DNA from: UBA2210 sp036825195 | GTDB lineage: Bacteria > Desulfobacterota > Syntrophia > Syntrophales > UBA2210 | Length of the DNA: 64,000 nt | NCBI GenBank assembly: GCA_036825195.1 | Contig: DAISYQ010000011.1 | Coordinates: forward strand, 1 to 64,000 | Direction: 5' to 3' | In this document: piece by piece, positions 16,363 to 24,610 of the stretch | Position numbering within the stretch: position 1 is the first letter of the stretch | Layout of the letters: each line of letters starts with the position of its first letter | Position numbers and translations under genes: made by a program | The notes under the pieces: generated by a model | The model's input: the letters and a program-made list of their open reading frames with translations, nothing else | What the model was told of the DNA's origin: nothing | The model's database searches: none

Positions 16363-16707
16363 ATGCAAAACATGAGGATTAAGAACGTGTTGAAGACAGT
16401 CTTTCTTCTCGTCATTTTTCTGACAATACCATCATCCGCTTATTGCCAGGGTGTGCGCGGAATGCTTTTCAGGGTCGGGCCTCACGGCCCGTATCCTGCC
16501 GTAAATGTTCATCTGACACTCATTTCTTCCTCCATCGGTAGGTCCGCACCCACATACACGGGTCGTGACGGTATGTATTATTTCTACAATGTCCCACCGG
16601 GGCAATATGCGCTGGAGGTATGGGGATACGGACCAAATCCTATCATCCATCGCATCAGTGTATTGAATCGACCGTACAACGACATACCACAGATACAGGT
16701 ACCCTGA
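16363..16707 (+). CDS. Secreted carboxypeptidase-regulatory-like domain protein
   Basis: The 114-residue precursor has a signal peptide ('VFLLVIFLTIPSSAYC', cleavage probably after SAYC or AYCQ). One beta-sandwich domain of the carboxypeptidase regulatory-like type follows: 'AVNVHLTLISSSIG', 'TYTGRDGMYYFYNVPPGQYALEVWG'. The 'T-x-x-DG-x-Y-x-F-x-N-V-P-P-G-x-Y' pattern is diagnostic of the fold. Such domains bind or scaffold other proteins and are not enzymes. The Cys in the cleavage region is not in a convincing lipobox. AGGAGG is 8 bases upstream. It is the last gene of the unknown block and is convergent with the nuclease gene that follows. Confidence 0.8.
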   Translation: MQNMRIKNVLKTVFLLVIFLTIPSSAYCQGVRGMLFRVGPHGPYPAVNVHLTLISSSIGRSAPTYTGRDGMYYFYNVPPGQYALEVWGYGPNPIIHRISVLNRPYNDIPQIQVP

Positions 16708-16815
16708 CGGTAAGAGGGATATAAACGATAAGAAAAGGTTACAAGCGAATCACTGAGAGTTCTGCCTAACCGACTATATGCTGGATAGGAAATTTATGAT
16801 CTCGGTGGTCTCCGG

Positions 16816-17547
16816 TCACGGGCAACAGACACTGCAGGGAATGTAGCCATACCGTTGTGCGTCCGCCCGCGATTCGAAATAGATACGGTGTTCGGACCGT
16901 ATCCTCCCGGCATAGTGGCATGATGGTCTGTGGAACCTGTTTGAGGTGTCGCTCCCCACATACGGTCCCGCATCGGATTGCGCCACAATCTGATAGTTCT
17001 GTGTCGTTCTATCGGGCACGCTCTGCTTCAGCCCCCACTTCGATTTGAGCCTCAGGTACTGTGCAGTCAACGCCGCATCACCCCATATGTTCAAGTGATG
17101 TTCCCTCGCGAATCTCTCTGCCTCCTTGAAGTCTTTGTCATACTTCTCACTGATTCCGTATTTTGTGTAATAGGGCGATAAGCCCTCTCTAACCAGTTCG
17201 AGGTTCAGGTTCTCACCATCGATAAAGACATAGGTCAAAAGCCTTCCATATGTCCCCCGCGTCCTGGCTCCCTCGAACTGGAGATCCACGTATTTCCCCG
17301 ACAGTCGTTTCTTTGTATATTGTGAGGCAGTCGTACCCATCGGAACATTCTGCTTCTTGTCCGGGTGAACGGATTCTGGAGTATTTACGCAGAGGAGACG
17401 GACCTTCTCAGGAGCGCCCTGATAATCTATGACGATCGTGTCACCATCAACGACACGGATAACCTTATAGTGTGCCGCGACGGCTAAAACCGGAAGAGAT
17501 ACGATGAGTACAAAGAGAAGGGAAATTATTTGTAAACGGATCTTCAT
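16816..17547 (-). CDS. Secreted thermonuclease (SNase-like) with C-terminal Ada-type metal-binding domain
   Basis: The mature enzyme is a staphylococcal-nuclease-like phosphodiesterase. A signal peptide (residues 1 to about 24, 'IISLLFVLIVSLPVLAVAA') precedes 'VIRVVDGDTIVIDY', the calcium-binding Asp region. 'VRLLCVNTPES' and 'RGTYGRLLTYVFIDG' supply the catalytic Arg/Glu segments. The last 45 residues, 'YVGSDTSNRFHRPSCHYAGR' to 'CSVC', form an Ada-like zinc module (Cys-His-Cys-Cys), a common fusion in bacterial SNases. The start at 17547 is preferred: AAAGGAA lies upstream and the peptide then begins with a normal signal sequence, whereas the upstream ATG at 17583 adds a charged leader. Confidence 0.88.
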   Translation of the reverse strand: MKIRLQIISLLFVLIVSLPVLAVAAHYKVIRVVDGDTIVIDYQGAPEKVRLLCVNTPESVHPDKKQNVPMGTTASQYTKKRLSGKYVDLQFEGARTRGTYGRLLTYVFIDGENLNLELVREGLSPYYTKYGISEKYDKDFKEAERFAREHHLNIWGDAALTAQYLRLKSKWGLKQSVPDRTTQNYQIVAQSDAGPYVGSDTSNRFHRPSCHYAGRIRSEHRIYFESRADAQRYGYIPCSVCCP

Positions 17548-17641
17548 CGGATGTTCCTTTTTCAGTGGATTTTCTGAATGCACTACAGTGCCGACATCTC
17601 TTGCAGCCGACAGAGGCGGGAGGAGTGGGATGAAAAGGTAT

Positions 17642-17676
17642 AAGACCCCGTTTCCCGGAAAAGAAAACGGGGTCTT
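17642..17676. terminator. Strong 12-bp hairpin, possible weak relative of the repeated RNA element
   Basis: AAGACCCCGTTT (17642-17653) pairs perfectly with AAACGGGGTCTT (17665-17676). It could act as a terminator, but only four bases follow before the A/T character is lost. On the plus strand it is preceded by GCAGCCGACAGAGG and GGAGTGGGAT, resembling the loop and core of copies B and C of the RNA element. No matching TTGACA promoter was found. Confidence 0.5.
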
Positions 17677-18080
17677 ATGTGTAGGGGTTTGTTAGGAAGA
17701 AGAGAAAGCAAGGTACAACACGATAACTACATTGTTACGATCCCATCGACCTTTTTGTGAAGGGTTCAGGGAATGGTGCAACTTCGGTAGCCTGGCGATC
17801 AGCATTGTGTGACCCATGGCTTTGCGTCCTATCCTCACGAATAGTTTGCCTTTGTCGGTTTCCAAAAAACAGGTATCAAGAAGATATGCCGCAGAATAAA
17901 ATCCTGTTTGCAATACTACATATAAATAGGAATAATAGTTATGAAGTACGTCACACCATGCATGTGAAAAAATAACCATTTTATGGCCCCATATGTATCA
18001 TGTGTTTCGTGAAAAAGATTCGGTACAGAAGCGATGACATGTCGAAGTCAGGCTCAACCGTTTGCAGTGAGATGCATGCG
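17677..18080. other. Intergenic region without recognised features
   Basis: Short open frames on both strands lack ribosome sites and family resemblance. The upstream extension of the cupin frame (from 18000) may or may not be translated. Confidence 0.5.
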
Positions 18081-18470
18081 ATGAAAGAAGCAATCACATA
18101 TATGAATCTCGGCGATGAGTTCGACACCGACGAAGGGTGTTCGATCATTGAGCTGTCCAACACGCCGGACGATCCGGAGGTCTCGATTGCCAGGGTGCGT
18201 GTCGAACCCGGAGTAACCACGCGATGGCACCGGCTCGTCGGGATAACGGAGCGGTACGTTATCCTCGAAGGTACCGGTCGTGTGGAGATCGGCAGCCTTC
18301 CACCGCATGAGGTGCATGCCGGCGATGTGGTCCGTATTCCTCCGTCGTGCAGACAGCGGATAGCCAACATCGGCCGGGAAGATTTGATTTTTCTTGCTAT
18401 CTGCACCCCGCGTTTCAGACAGGAAGCCTATGAAGACATGGACAGCAAACCGATACAACCGTCAAAATAA
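18081..18470 (+). CDS. Cupin-domain protein
   Basis: The product is a single small beta-barrel of the cupin superfamily. Motif 1 appears as 'EPGVTTRWHRLVGITERYVILEG' with the usual G-x5-H and Glu spacing, and motif 2 as 'VHAGDVVRIPPSCRQRIANIG'. Motif 1 has one His instead of two (WHR rather than HxH), so metal binding may be altered. Motif 2 has Gln in place of the usual His. Such proteins range from isomerases to simple small-molecule binders, and no substrate can be inferred. Start choice is uncertain: 18081 has only a weak GTGAG upstream, and in-frame starts at 18000, 18039 and 18072 are possible. It stands alone before a broken acetyltransferase gene. Confidence 0.7.
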   Translation: MKEAITYMNLGDEFDTDEGCSIIELSNTPDDPEVSIARVRVEPGVTTRWHRLVGITERYVILEGTGRVEIGSLPPHEVHAGDVVRIPPSCRQRIANIGREDLIFLAICTPRFRQEAYEDMDSKPIQPSK

Positions 18471-18514
18471 GAATCTGACTCCTGACTCGGACGGCACATG
18501 CACTACGATGGTAG

Positions 18515-19093
18515 ATGACCAACATGCGCATTATTGAAGACAATGATTTTCTGTTCCATATCCGCCCGGCAACGGCTTCGGACAACACGCTTCTGGCCGA
18601 AATGGGAGCCGAGACCTTTTATGACAGTTTCGCGGGGAGGATATGGCCGCCTATTTGACCGAATCCTTTAACCCGGAAAAACAGGCATGTGAGCTGGCAG
18701 ATCCTGCCTCCAGATTCTTGATTGTTGAGGAGGGCGGTTTGACGGCAGGGTATGCCCGTCTGGCACTCGGACCGGCTCCGGCAGCCATTAGGGGTCGGAA
18801 CCCAATGGAAATTGGAAGATTCTATGCCCGCAAGCCCTGGATCGGCAAAGGTGTTGGCACGCGTTTGATGCAGGCTTGTCGAAGCTATCCATGCGGGTTG
18901 CGATGTGCTGTGGCTGGATGTCTGGGAGCGCAATTCACGGGCGATAGCTTTTTATCGCAAATGGGGTTTTGTGAAGGTGGGGACCCAAGATTTCAGGCTG
19001 GGGGAAGATGTGCAACACGATCTGTTGATGGCACGGGACGTCGAGGATTCGACTGAGACGCCCGCATATTTCGAAGATATGCTGAGCCGTTAA
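18515..19093 (+). pseudogene. GNAT-family acetyltransferase, broken by two frameshifts
   Basis: Three frames together spell one GNAT protein. The first (from ATG 18515) gives 'FHIRPATASDNTLLAEMGAETFYDSFAG', then hits a stop soon after. The second resumes near 18643 with 'MAAYLTESFNPEKQ' and runs through 'GRFYARKPWIGKGVGTRLMQA', the acetyl-CoA-binding pocket. The third resumes near 18875 with 'VLWLDVWERNSRAIAFYRKW' and ends at 19093. The first break looks like a small deletion around 18635 and the second a one-base shift near 18875. The gene is probably dead, unless these are assembly errors. Codon usage and base composition resemble the neighbours, so decay appears recent. Confidence 0.8.
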
Positions 19094-19485
19094 GACGTGA
19101 TTGATAGACAATGATATCAAAGTTCGCACCACTCATAAAGAACATATTTCTCCATAAGAATCCCGTTCAACATGGTATCTGCAACTATGCACAACGATTA
19201 TTATGAAATATATAGCAACATGGATGTAAAGCAATAACCCTTTTCCGATTATATCTTTATTGTGAATTTCATGATATAGTGCCGATAACCGTGGGGGAGG
19301 GCATCTCCCGCAACTGTTCGCAGGGAACCGCAATAAAAAATCAAAGATGAACATGCCTAGAACCATAAAAACCAAACTGACAAGAACGGGCGCATCTACG
19401 GGAAATACGAAAAAAATGAAAACGGGTACGCACGGAATGCTCTGTGAAGAGCCCTTACAAGTAACTTGGAAGAAAGGATTGAACG
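19094..19485. other. Intergenic region upstream of the M29-like gene
   Basis: No gene is visible. A hairpin GGGAG/CTCCC (around 19296-19312) and TATAGT (about 19275) could belong to the leader and promoter of the next gene, but neither is convincing alone. Confidence 0.4.
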
Positions 19486-20490
19486 ATGGATAATAGAATC
19501 ATTGAATGTATTGAACGCGCCGATTATTTAATTTCAAATCTGATGGCCGTAAAACCGGGAGAGGAAGTGCTGATAGCTATCGATCCGCAGACAGATATGA
19601 GGATTGCAAATGCCGTTGCGGCAGCGGCATTGAAATGTGGAGCCGAATACAACATCAGTATGATGCCGGTCAGGGGGAAGGACAAGGCGACAATCTTCCC
19701 CAAAACGCTGGAATCGGCCATGGAAGCCTGTGATGTCTTTATCGGAATGACCGCGGCTTCGGGGGCGGCTATCTACAACAACAGGCTGAAAGAGCTGATC
19801 AATGAAAAGAGATTGAGAGAATGCTCTATCTGTCTAAGAGATATCGACAATTTTACCCGCGGAGGTGCACTGGCCGATTATGAGGCCCTGTACAAAGACG
19901 CCGAAAAGCTTCAGGCTATATGGAGAGGCAAGAAGAAGGCGAAAATCACCACCCCGGCAGGGACGGATCTGATAATGGAAATGAATGATATGGAACCCAT
20001 CATCGAATGCGGAATCGCAAGAAAACCGGGTGATGCCATGGCGTGGTCAGACGGTGAAGTTTCGTTGGGACCGGTCATCGGAACGACGGAAGGTACCTTG
20101 ATAGTGGATGGTCCTATCTGTTACTATGGAACACCTGCCGTACCGGTAGAATTAAAGATAGAAGGCGGAAAAATTGTTGAAGTGGTGGGTGGCGATTCTA
20201 AAATCTGCGCGGAAATCAGGAAGCAGATTAAAGAAATTGTTGACAGCGATAATATAGCAGAGATAGGAATCGGCCTGAACGACCGTTCTCTGTTTAACGG
20301 GGATTTCGAAGAAGAGAAGAAAGCAAGGACAACCGCGCATATTGCCATGGGCAACGGGTACTACTACGGACAACCGGCGCGCTCTACGGTACATATTGAT
20401 ATGGTCCTGTACAACCCCACCATCTATTTTGATGACGAACTCATCGAAAAGAATGGCAAGCTGGTATGTTTGGGAGAGAAAGCCGATTAG
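19486..20490 (+). CDS. M29-family aminopeptidase-like / NicX-like metalloprotein
   Basis: The 334-residue protein resembles the thermophilic aminopeptidase (M29) fold, which also includes 2,5-dihydroxypyridine dioxygenases such as NicX. Likely metal ligands sit in the C-terminal half: 'EIGIGLN' (Glu), 'TTAHIAMGNGYYYGQPARST' (His and Tyr) and 'VHIDMVL' (His and Asp). It is shorter than typical M29 peptidases (about 410 residues), closer to the NicX-like group. Peptidase activity is therefore not assured. AAAGGA lies 8 bases before the ATG. A hairpin follows the stop, and the nitroreductase gene begins 63 bases later. Confidence 0.7.
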   Translation: MDNRIIECIERADYLISNLMAVKPGEEVLIAIDPQTDMRIANAVAAAALKCGAEYNISMMPVRGKDKATIFPKTLESAMEACDVFIGMTAASGAAIYNNRLKELINEKRLRECSICLRDIDNFTRGGALADYEALYKDAEKLQAIWRGKKKAKITTPAGTDLIMEMNDMEPIIECGIARKPGDAMAWSDGEVSLGPVIGTTEGTLIVDGPICYYGTPAVPVELKIEGGKIVEVVGGDSKICAEIRKQIKEIVDSDNIAEIGIGLNDRSLFNGDFEEEKKARTTAHIAMGNGYYYGQPARSTVHIDMVLYNPTIYFDDELIEKNGKLVCLGEKAD

Positions 20491-20500
20491 TACATATAAT

Positions 20501-20535
20501 ACAGGAAGCCCGGTACACAGATCCGGGCTCCCTGT
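20501..20535 (+). terminator. Strong hairpin between the M29-like and nitroreductase genes
   Basis: ACAGG (20501-20505) and AGCCCGG (20507-20513) pair with CCGGGCT (20523-20529) and CCTGT (20531-20535). No U-tract follows, so it is more likely an RNA-stability or attenuation structure than an efficient terminator. The nitroreductase start is only 19 bases downstream. Confidence 0.5.
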
Positions 20536-20553
20536 ACGCATCCTATTAAACCG

Positions 20554-21429
20554 ATGATAACCTATACTCATACAATACCCGATATTATCCGACGGCGTTC
20601 TTCATGCCGCCGTTATGATCCCAGGCCGATCGAACCGGGTCTGAGGGACGGGCTGTCCGAGATACTGGCCGTGTCGCCGCAAGGCCCCTTCAAATCGCGG
20701 GCGCGGTTTGAACTGGTATCCGTCACGGATGATGACCTGAACGCCTTGAAGGGACTGGGAACGTACGGTTTCATCAAGGGGGCCACCGGCTTCATCATCG
20801 GTGCGGTTGAGCGGGGCGAGAAGGATATGGAGGATTACGGATATCTGCTGGAGCGGATTATCCTCTTAGCGACCGATATCGATCTTGGTACCTGCTGGCT
20901 GGGCGGAACCTTCAGCAAGAGCAATTTTTCCCAGAAGATCTCCCTCAAAGAGTCGGAAGTCCTTCCCGCAGCAGCGGCAGTCGGATATGTCCCCGACAAA
21001 CCCCGCTGGTTCGATTCGTTCATCCGTCGGAGGGCCGGATCGGACAACCGGCTTCCGTGGACCGAACTCTTTTTCGATAAAACCTTTCAGAACCCTCTCT
21101 CCACCAAAACAGTCGGCCCCTTTGCAGCCCCCCTCGAAATGGTCCGTCTGGGGCCATCCGCGTCAAACAAACAACCCTGGCGCATAATCAGAGACGGCAC
21201 ACGGTGGCACTTCTATCTGCAACGCACGATCGGCTACGGTGAGCGAAACATGTCGCTATTCAAACTGGCCGACCTCCAGCGGGTCGACATGGGGATCGCC
21301 ATGTGCCACTTCGAACTGACCGCCCGTGAGATGGGTCTGTCCGGACGGTGGACTCTCACTGAACCGAAGATGGAAAAACCCGAAGAACGGACCGAATACA
21401 TCGTCACCTGGGAGGAGCAATGTGATTAA
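20554..21429 (+). CDS. Nitroreductase-family flavoprotein
   Basis: The 291-residue protein has the FMN nitroreductase pattern: an N-terminal 'IRRRSSCRRYDPRPIEPGLR' (phosphate-binding Arg cluster), a central 'DIDLGTCWLGGTFSKSNF' matching the helix-Gly-Thr-Cys-Trp motif, and a second FMN-binding region 'RLGPSASNKQPWRI'. The length is greater than the classic 200-220-residue enzymes and matches the larger 'TM nitroreductase' group. The physiological substrate is unknown; family members reduce nitro groups, quinones or flavins with NAD(P)H. No clear ribosome site precedes the ATG, and a strong RNA hairpin ends 18 bases before it, so translation may be weak or coupled. Confidence 0.82.
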   Translation: MITYTHTIPDIIRRRSSCRRYDPRPIEPGLRDGLSEILAVSPQGPFKSRARFELVSVTDDDLNALKGLGTYGFIKGATGFIIGAVERGEKDMEDYGYLLERIILLATDIDLGTCWLGGTFSKSNFSQKISLKESEVLPAAAAVGYVPDKPRWFDSFIRRRAGSDNRLPWTELFFDKTFQNPLSTKTVGPFAAPLEMVRLGPSASNKQPWRIIRDGTRWHFYLQRTIGYGERNMSLFKLADLQRVDMGIAMCHFELTAREMGLSGRWTLTEPKMEKPEERTEYIVTWEEQCD

Positions 21430-21615
21430 GGGGCTGACCGTAAGACTGGACCCGGTCAGCCTAAAAAGATACTATCGAACGTTCACATTCAACCTCATTT
21501 CCATCTTCGCCTTTTTCTCAAACGTTTCAATAAACCGTCAACATATTCTTGAATCGAGTCCTCTTTAACGTATGTAATGAAGCAAAATTATTACGTGGCA
21601 AGAAAGGAGGAATGC

Positions 21616-22464
21616 ATGTCATTCAAGGTAATTAAAGGAACATTTCACGTTGTCGGTTACTCACCTGACGGGGATTCCATCAGATTCAAGGCCGACAATC
21701 CGGCTAATTGGGATTTGCTGAAGGGGGGTAAGGTAAAAGTAAACGCGAAAGGCCATGCGCAGCTGCGCATCGAGGCCATCGACACCCTCGAAACACACTA
21801 CCAAAAGGAACACCAGCCAGAGCAATTCGCTCTCGCGGCAATGGAGTACCTGTTCAAACTGCTCGGGATCAGGCATGTCGTGTGGAACAAAAGCCGATCT
21901 AAGGTAAGCTCCGCTGATGATGGCGCACCCGGATACATCCTCTCGCGTACGGTTGAAAAATACGGCAGGCCCGTTGCATTTCTCTTCGACGGGTCGCAGG
22001 ATTTTGAAGACGGCATGGAAGTCTATCTGAATAACAAGATTGCGAGAAGGTCGGTAAACTACAAACTGCTCTCAAAAGGTCTGGCCTACCCGACATTTTA
22101 TGACGGCATGTTTTACGATTTGCGGGAGCTGTTTGCCAAGAGGACGGCAACGGTACGCAATGCAGAGAAAGGTCTCTGGACCTGCGACACGACCAGTAAA
22201 TACTTCGGCGTGAACGGATTGCCGGATGTTACCGACAGACACGTAATATTTCCGAAGCTGTTCCGCAGGATTATCGCTTATCTGAAAGAAAACGACTCCT
22301 TCGATCCGCGCGATTTCCTGCAAAAACTGGAAACGGAATCCGAAAAAGTCCTGATACTGAACACACTGCATTTCACGCATCTCGACAACCTCATTTCGGT
22401 CAACACAGAAGGCGGAAAGATCAAACTAAGATATAAACCGGAAGACATCGTGTTTCTCTGCTGA
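21616..22464 (+). CDS. SNase-like (thermonuclease-fold) protein, cytoplasmic
   Basis: The 282-residue protein starts at the ATG at 21616, with AAGGAGG 8 bases upstream; an earlier in-frame ATG at 21577 lacks a site. The N-terminal half has the staphylococcal nuclease outline: 'GYSPDGDSIRFKA' corresponds to the Asp-Gly-Asp motif, 'AQLRIEAIDTLETHY' to the Arg-containing strand, and 'EKYGRPVAFLF' and 'LAYPTFYDG' to later blocks. There is no signal peptide, unlike the nuclease at 16.8 kb. The C-terminal 80 residues are helical and unassigned. The catalytic set seems only partly kept, so activity is uncertain. Confidence 0.7.
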   Translation: MSFKVIKGTFHVVGYSPDGDSIRFKADNPANWDLLKGGKVKVNAKGHAQLRIEAIDTLETHYQKEHQPEQFALAAMEYLFKLLGIRHVVWNKSRSKVSSADDGAPGYILSRTVEKYGRPVAFLFDGSQDFEDGMEVYLNNKIARRSVNYKLLSKGLAYPTFYDGMFYDLRELFAKRTATVRNAEKGLWTCDTTSKYFGVNGLPDVTDRHVIFPKLFRRIIAYLKENDSFDPRDFLQKLETESEKVLILNTLHFTHLDNLISVNTEGGKIKLRYKPEDIVFLC

Positions 22465-22528
22465 CAAGGGGTTTGCTGGTTAATAACACAGGAAATGAAA
22501 TTTGCGGATAGGATTGCCGATCGTTTCT

Positions 22529-23269
22529 CTATGCGTATTCGTCCTCGTGCCGATGCGAGTATTCTCCGCCGACGTGGACGTGCGTATGGGTGTGGGGAAC
22601 GATCTGTTCGACCTTGTGTATGCGCCCGTCCTGGAGGGCATAGAAGGTGTCCGCCGTACTCGACATGAAGTTCATCTCGTGTGAGGTAATGATGAGGGTC
22701 AGGTCGAATCCGGACAGAATCTCCATGAGGCGATCCTTTGTCTCGTTGTCGAGTCCCGCGGTGGGTTCATCGAGGATCAGCACCTCCGGGTCCATGGCCA
22801 GGACGCTTGCCAGGGCAACCATCTTTTTCTCACCGTGGGACAGCTTATGGCTTACCCGGTTCTCAAAGTCGAGGATCCCCAGAGTCTCGAGGGTTCTGCG
22901 AACGATCGCCTTGGCTTCGGCCGCGTTCTTGCCCAGATTGAGCGGTCCGAACGCCACGTCCTCTTTCACGGTAGGACAGAACAGCTGATCCTCTGAGTTC
23001 TGGAAGAAGAAGCCTATCTTACGCCGCACTTCGAAGAAATCGTCTTCCGTCCGTGCGGCACGGCCGAAGACGGTGATGGTGCCGGATTGCGGCTTGGCAA
23101 GACCCATGATCAGATGAAACAGGGTGGTCTTCCCCGAACCGTTGGGGCCGATGATCCCGACCCTCTCTCCTCGTTTCACCACAAGGTCCACACCGGCCAG
23201 GACGGCAGGGCGTTCGGGATACGCATAGGTTACATCGGCTATCTCTATAATATTCTCATCCATTGACAT
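22529..23269 (-). CDS. nikO: Nickel/cobalt ECF transporter ATPase, NikO/CbiO type
   Basis: This is the ATP-binding subunit of an energy-coupling-factor transporter. It has Walker A 'GPNGSGKTT', Q-loop 'FFFQNSEDQLFCPTVKEDVAFG' (typical of CbiO/EcfA), signature 'LSHGEKKMVALA', Walker B 'VLILDEPTAGLD' and the switch His in 'ITSHEMNF'. The C-terminus is rich in histidine ('HTHTHVHVGGEYSHRHEDE'), a probable metal-binding tail and an unusual place for one. The start is set at 23269 after GGGGATC; the preceding nikQ stop lies at 23256, so the genes overlap. It is the last gene of a minus-strand nikKMLQO operon. Confidence 0.92.
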   Translation of the reverse strand: MSMDENIIEIADVTYAYPERPAVLAGVDLVVKRGERVGIIGPNGSGKTTLFHLIMGLAKPQSGTITVFGRAARTEDDFFEVRRKIGFFFQNSEDQLFCPTVKEDVAFGPLNLGKNAAEAKAIVRRTLETLGILDFENRVSHKLSHGEKKMVALASVLAMDPEVLILDEPTAGLDNETKDRLMEILSGFDLTLIITSHEMNFMSSTADTFYALQDGRIHKVEQIVPHTHTHVHVGGEYSHRHEDEYA

Positions 23270-24002
23270 ATATGATCCCCGCAAGGACCACACATAGCAC
23301 AATCAAGGAGAGAATATCCAGCCGTGAAAAGTTTTTTTCTTCGATGCGCGGGAATCTGCCGTTGAATCCACGGCAGAGCATGGCCGCCCGTATCCGCTGG
23401 GCCCGCTCAAAGCTGTTCACCAGCAGCACCCCCACCAGGTAGGCATAGCTCCGGTAGGTGTGGAGGGTCGATGCGGGTTTGAAACACCGCACCCGCATGG
23501 CGTTCACCAGCCGGGTATATTCGTTGTAGATGTCGCCGATGTAGCGGTAGGTGAGGAAGAACAGATAGGTGATCTTGTCGGGTACCTTGAGGGCGGTCAT
23601 GGCATGGGCCATTGAGGTGATGGTGGTGGATGCCATGAAGGCGATGAGGGCGAGCATGATGGCATTAGACCGGAGGGTTAGAGCCACCATGTAGTCGATT
23701 CCCTCACTGCTTACGATCAGGGGTCCTATGGTCAGGATCTCCTCTCCGGGGATGCCCCAGGGAACAAGGAGCCAGAGAAATAAGAGAAAGAGATTGAAGA
23801 GGAACATCCGCCGGAGAAGGATCGTGAAAGGAATCCGTGAGATTATGACGAAGACCAGCGACAGGCCGAGCGAGTATAACAGGGCATGCGTGGCCTGGAG
23901 GAGAGCGACCACCATGGAAAATGTGACCACACCCAGCAGTCTGGTACGCGGATCCAGAACGTATAGGGGAGAACTGTCCGCGTATGCCTGATCGATATCC
24001 AT
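23256..24002 (-). CDS. nikQ: Nickel/cobalt ECF transporter transmembrane T component, NikQ/CbiQ type
   Basis: The 248-residue membrane protein has five to six helices. Two cytoplasmic coupling segments are of the type that dock to the ATPase: 'ARxx' elements are seen at 'NAMRVRCFKP' and 'RAAMLCRGFNGRFP'. The N-terminus 'DPRTRLLGVVTFSMVV' is typical of CbiQ. Its start overlaps the stop of nikL (TGATG). It couples NikO to the NikM substrate-binding unit. The operon order and overlaps leave little doubt about its role. Confidence 0.92.
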   Translation of the reverse strand: MDIDQAYADSSPLYVLDPRTRLLGVVTFSMVVALLQATHALLYSLGLSLVFVIISRIPFTILLRRMFLFNLFLLFLWLLVPWGIPGEEILTIGPLIVSSEGIDYMVALTLRSNAIMLALIAFMASTTITSMAHAMTALKVPDKITYLFFLTYRYIGDIYNEYTRLVNAMRVRCFKPASTLHTYRSYAYLVGVLLVNSFERAQRIRAAMLCRGFNGRFPRIEEKNFSRLDILSLIVLCVVLAGIIYVNG

Positions 24003-24610
24003 CAGTTGGTATCACCTTTGCGGCGCGTCTTGAAGTACATGAGAAGGCCCATAATACCCGCAATATAACCGATTCCGCCGATAATCTCTGTCAACGAAAT
24101 CTTTTTCTGCTGCAACAGCGCCACCTCGCGGATCAGCGGCCCGATCTTTTTGTCCAGTTCTTCCGAGACGATGGCTCTGATACGGTCCTCACCTACGCCC
24201 ACGACGGCTTTTCCGTCCTGCGGGAGCGTTGCGGGACTATCTTCCTTTACGGTGCCTGTTTTGGCGCTGCCTCCACCGCCTTCATTTTTAAGGGTACACT
24301 CCGCGCGGTGCCCCATGGAGCCGGTCAGGACTATCTTGATCTCCGGGACATCGGGCACGGGGAAGGAGAAAAGGCCGTTCCGGTCTGTCTTTCCTTCCAG
24401 CAGTTTGCTGCCGTCCTGACCGAACACCTCTACCAGCGAATCCTGTGTCTTCTTTCCGTCGGCGAAGTATCCTTCGGCATACACCGTGCCTTCCTCCTGA
24501 TAGGCAAAGACCATGATCTTATGTGCCTGTGCGGGACCGCTCACCATGACCGTGGCCAGAAAGAATAGAAAGATCCCCAGACAGGGCTTCAACAAGTGTT
24601 TTGTATTCAT
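24002..24610 (-). CDS. nikL: NikL-type accessory subunit of the nickel transporter
   Basis: The 202-residue protein has an N-terminal signal/anchor helix ('LGIFLFFLATVMVSGPAQA') and then 'HKIMVFAYQEEGTVYAEGYF', an exported beta-domain of carboxypeptidase-regulatory type. A Gly/Ser linker, a coiled region and a C-terminal membrane helix ('IIGGIGYIAGIMGLLMYF') with a basic tail complete it. This matches NikL of the NikKMLQO systems, whose His exposed after signal cleavage is thought to help metal capture. It starts at 24610 through an ATGA overlap with nikM; longer upstream frames reading into nikM are spurious. Confidence 0.85.
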   Translation of the reverse strand: MNTKHLLKPCLGIFLFFLATVMVSGPAQAHKIMVFAYQEEGTVYAEGYFADGKKTQDSLVEVFGQDGSKLLEGKTDRNGLFSFPVPDVPEIKIVLTGSMGHRAECTLKNEGGGGSAKTGTVKEDSPATLPQDGKAVVGVGEDRIRAIVSEELDKKIGPLIREVALLQQKKISLTEIIGGIGYIAGIMGLLMYFKTRRKGDTN

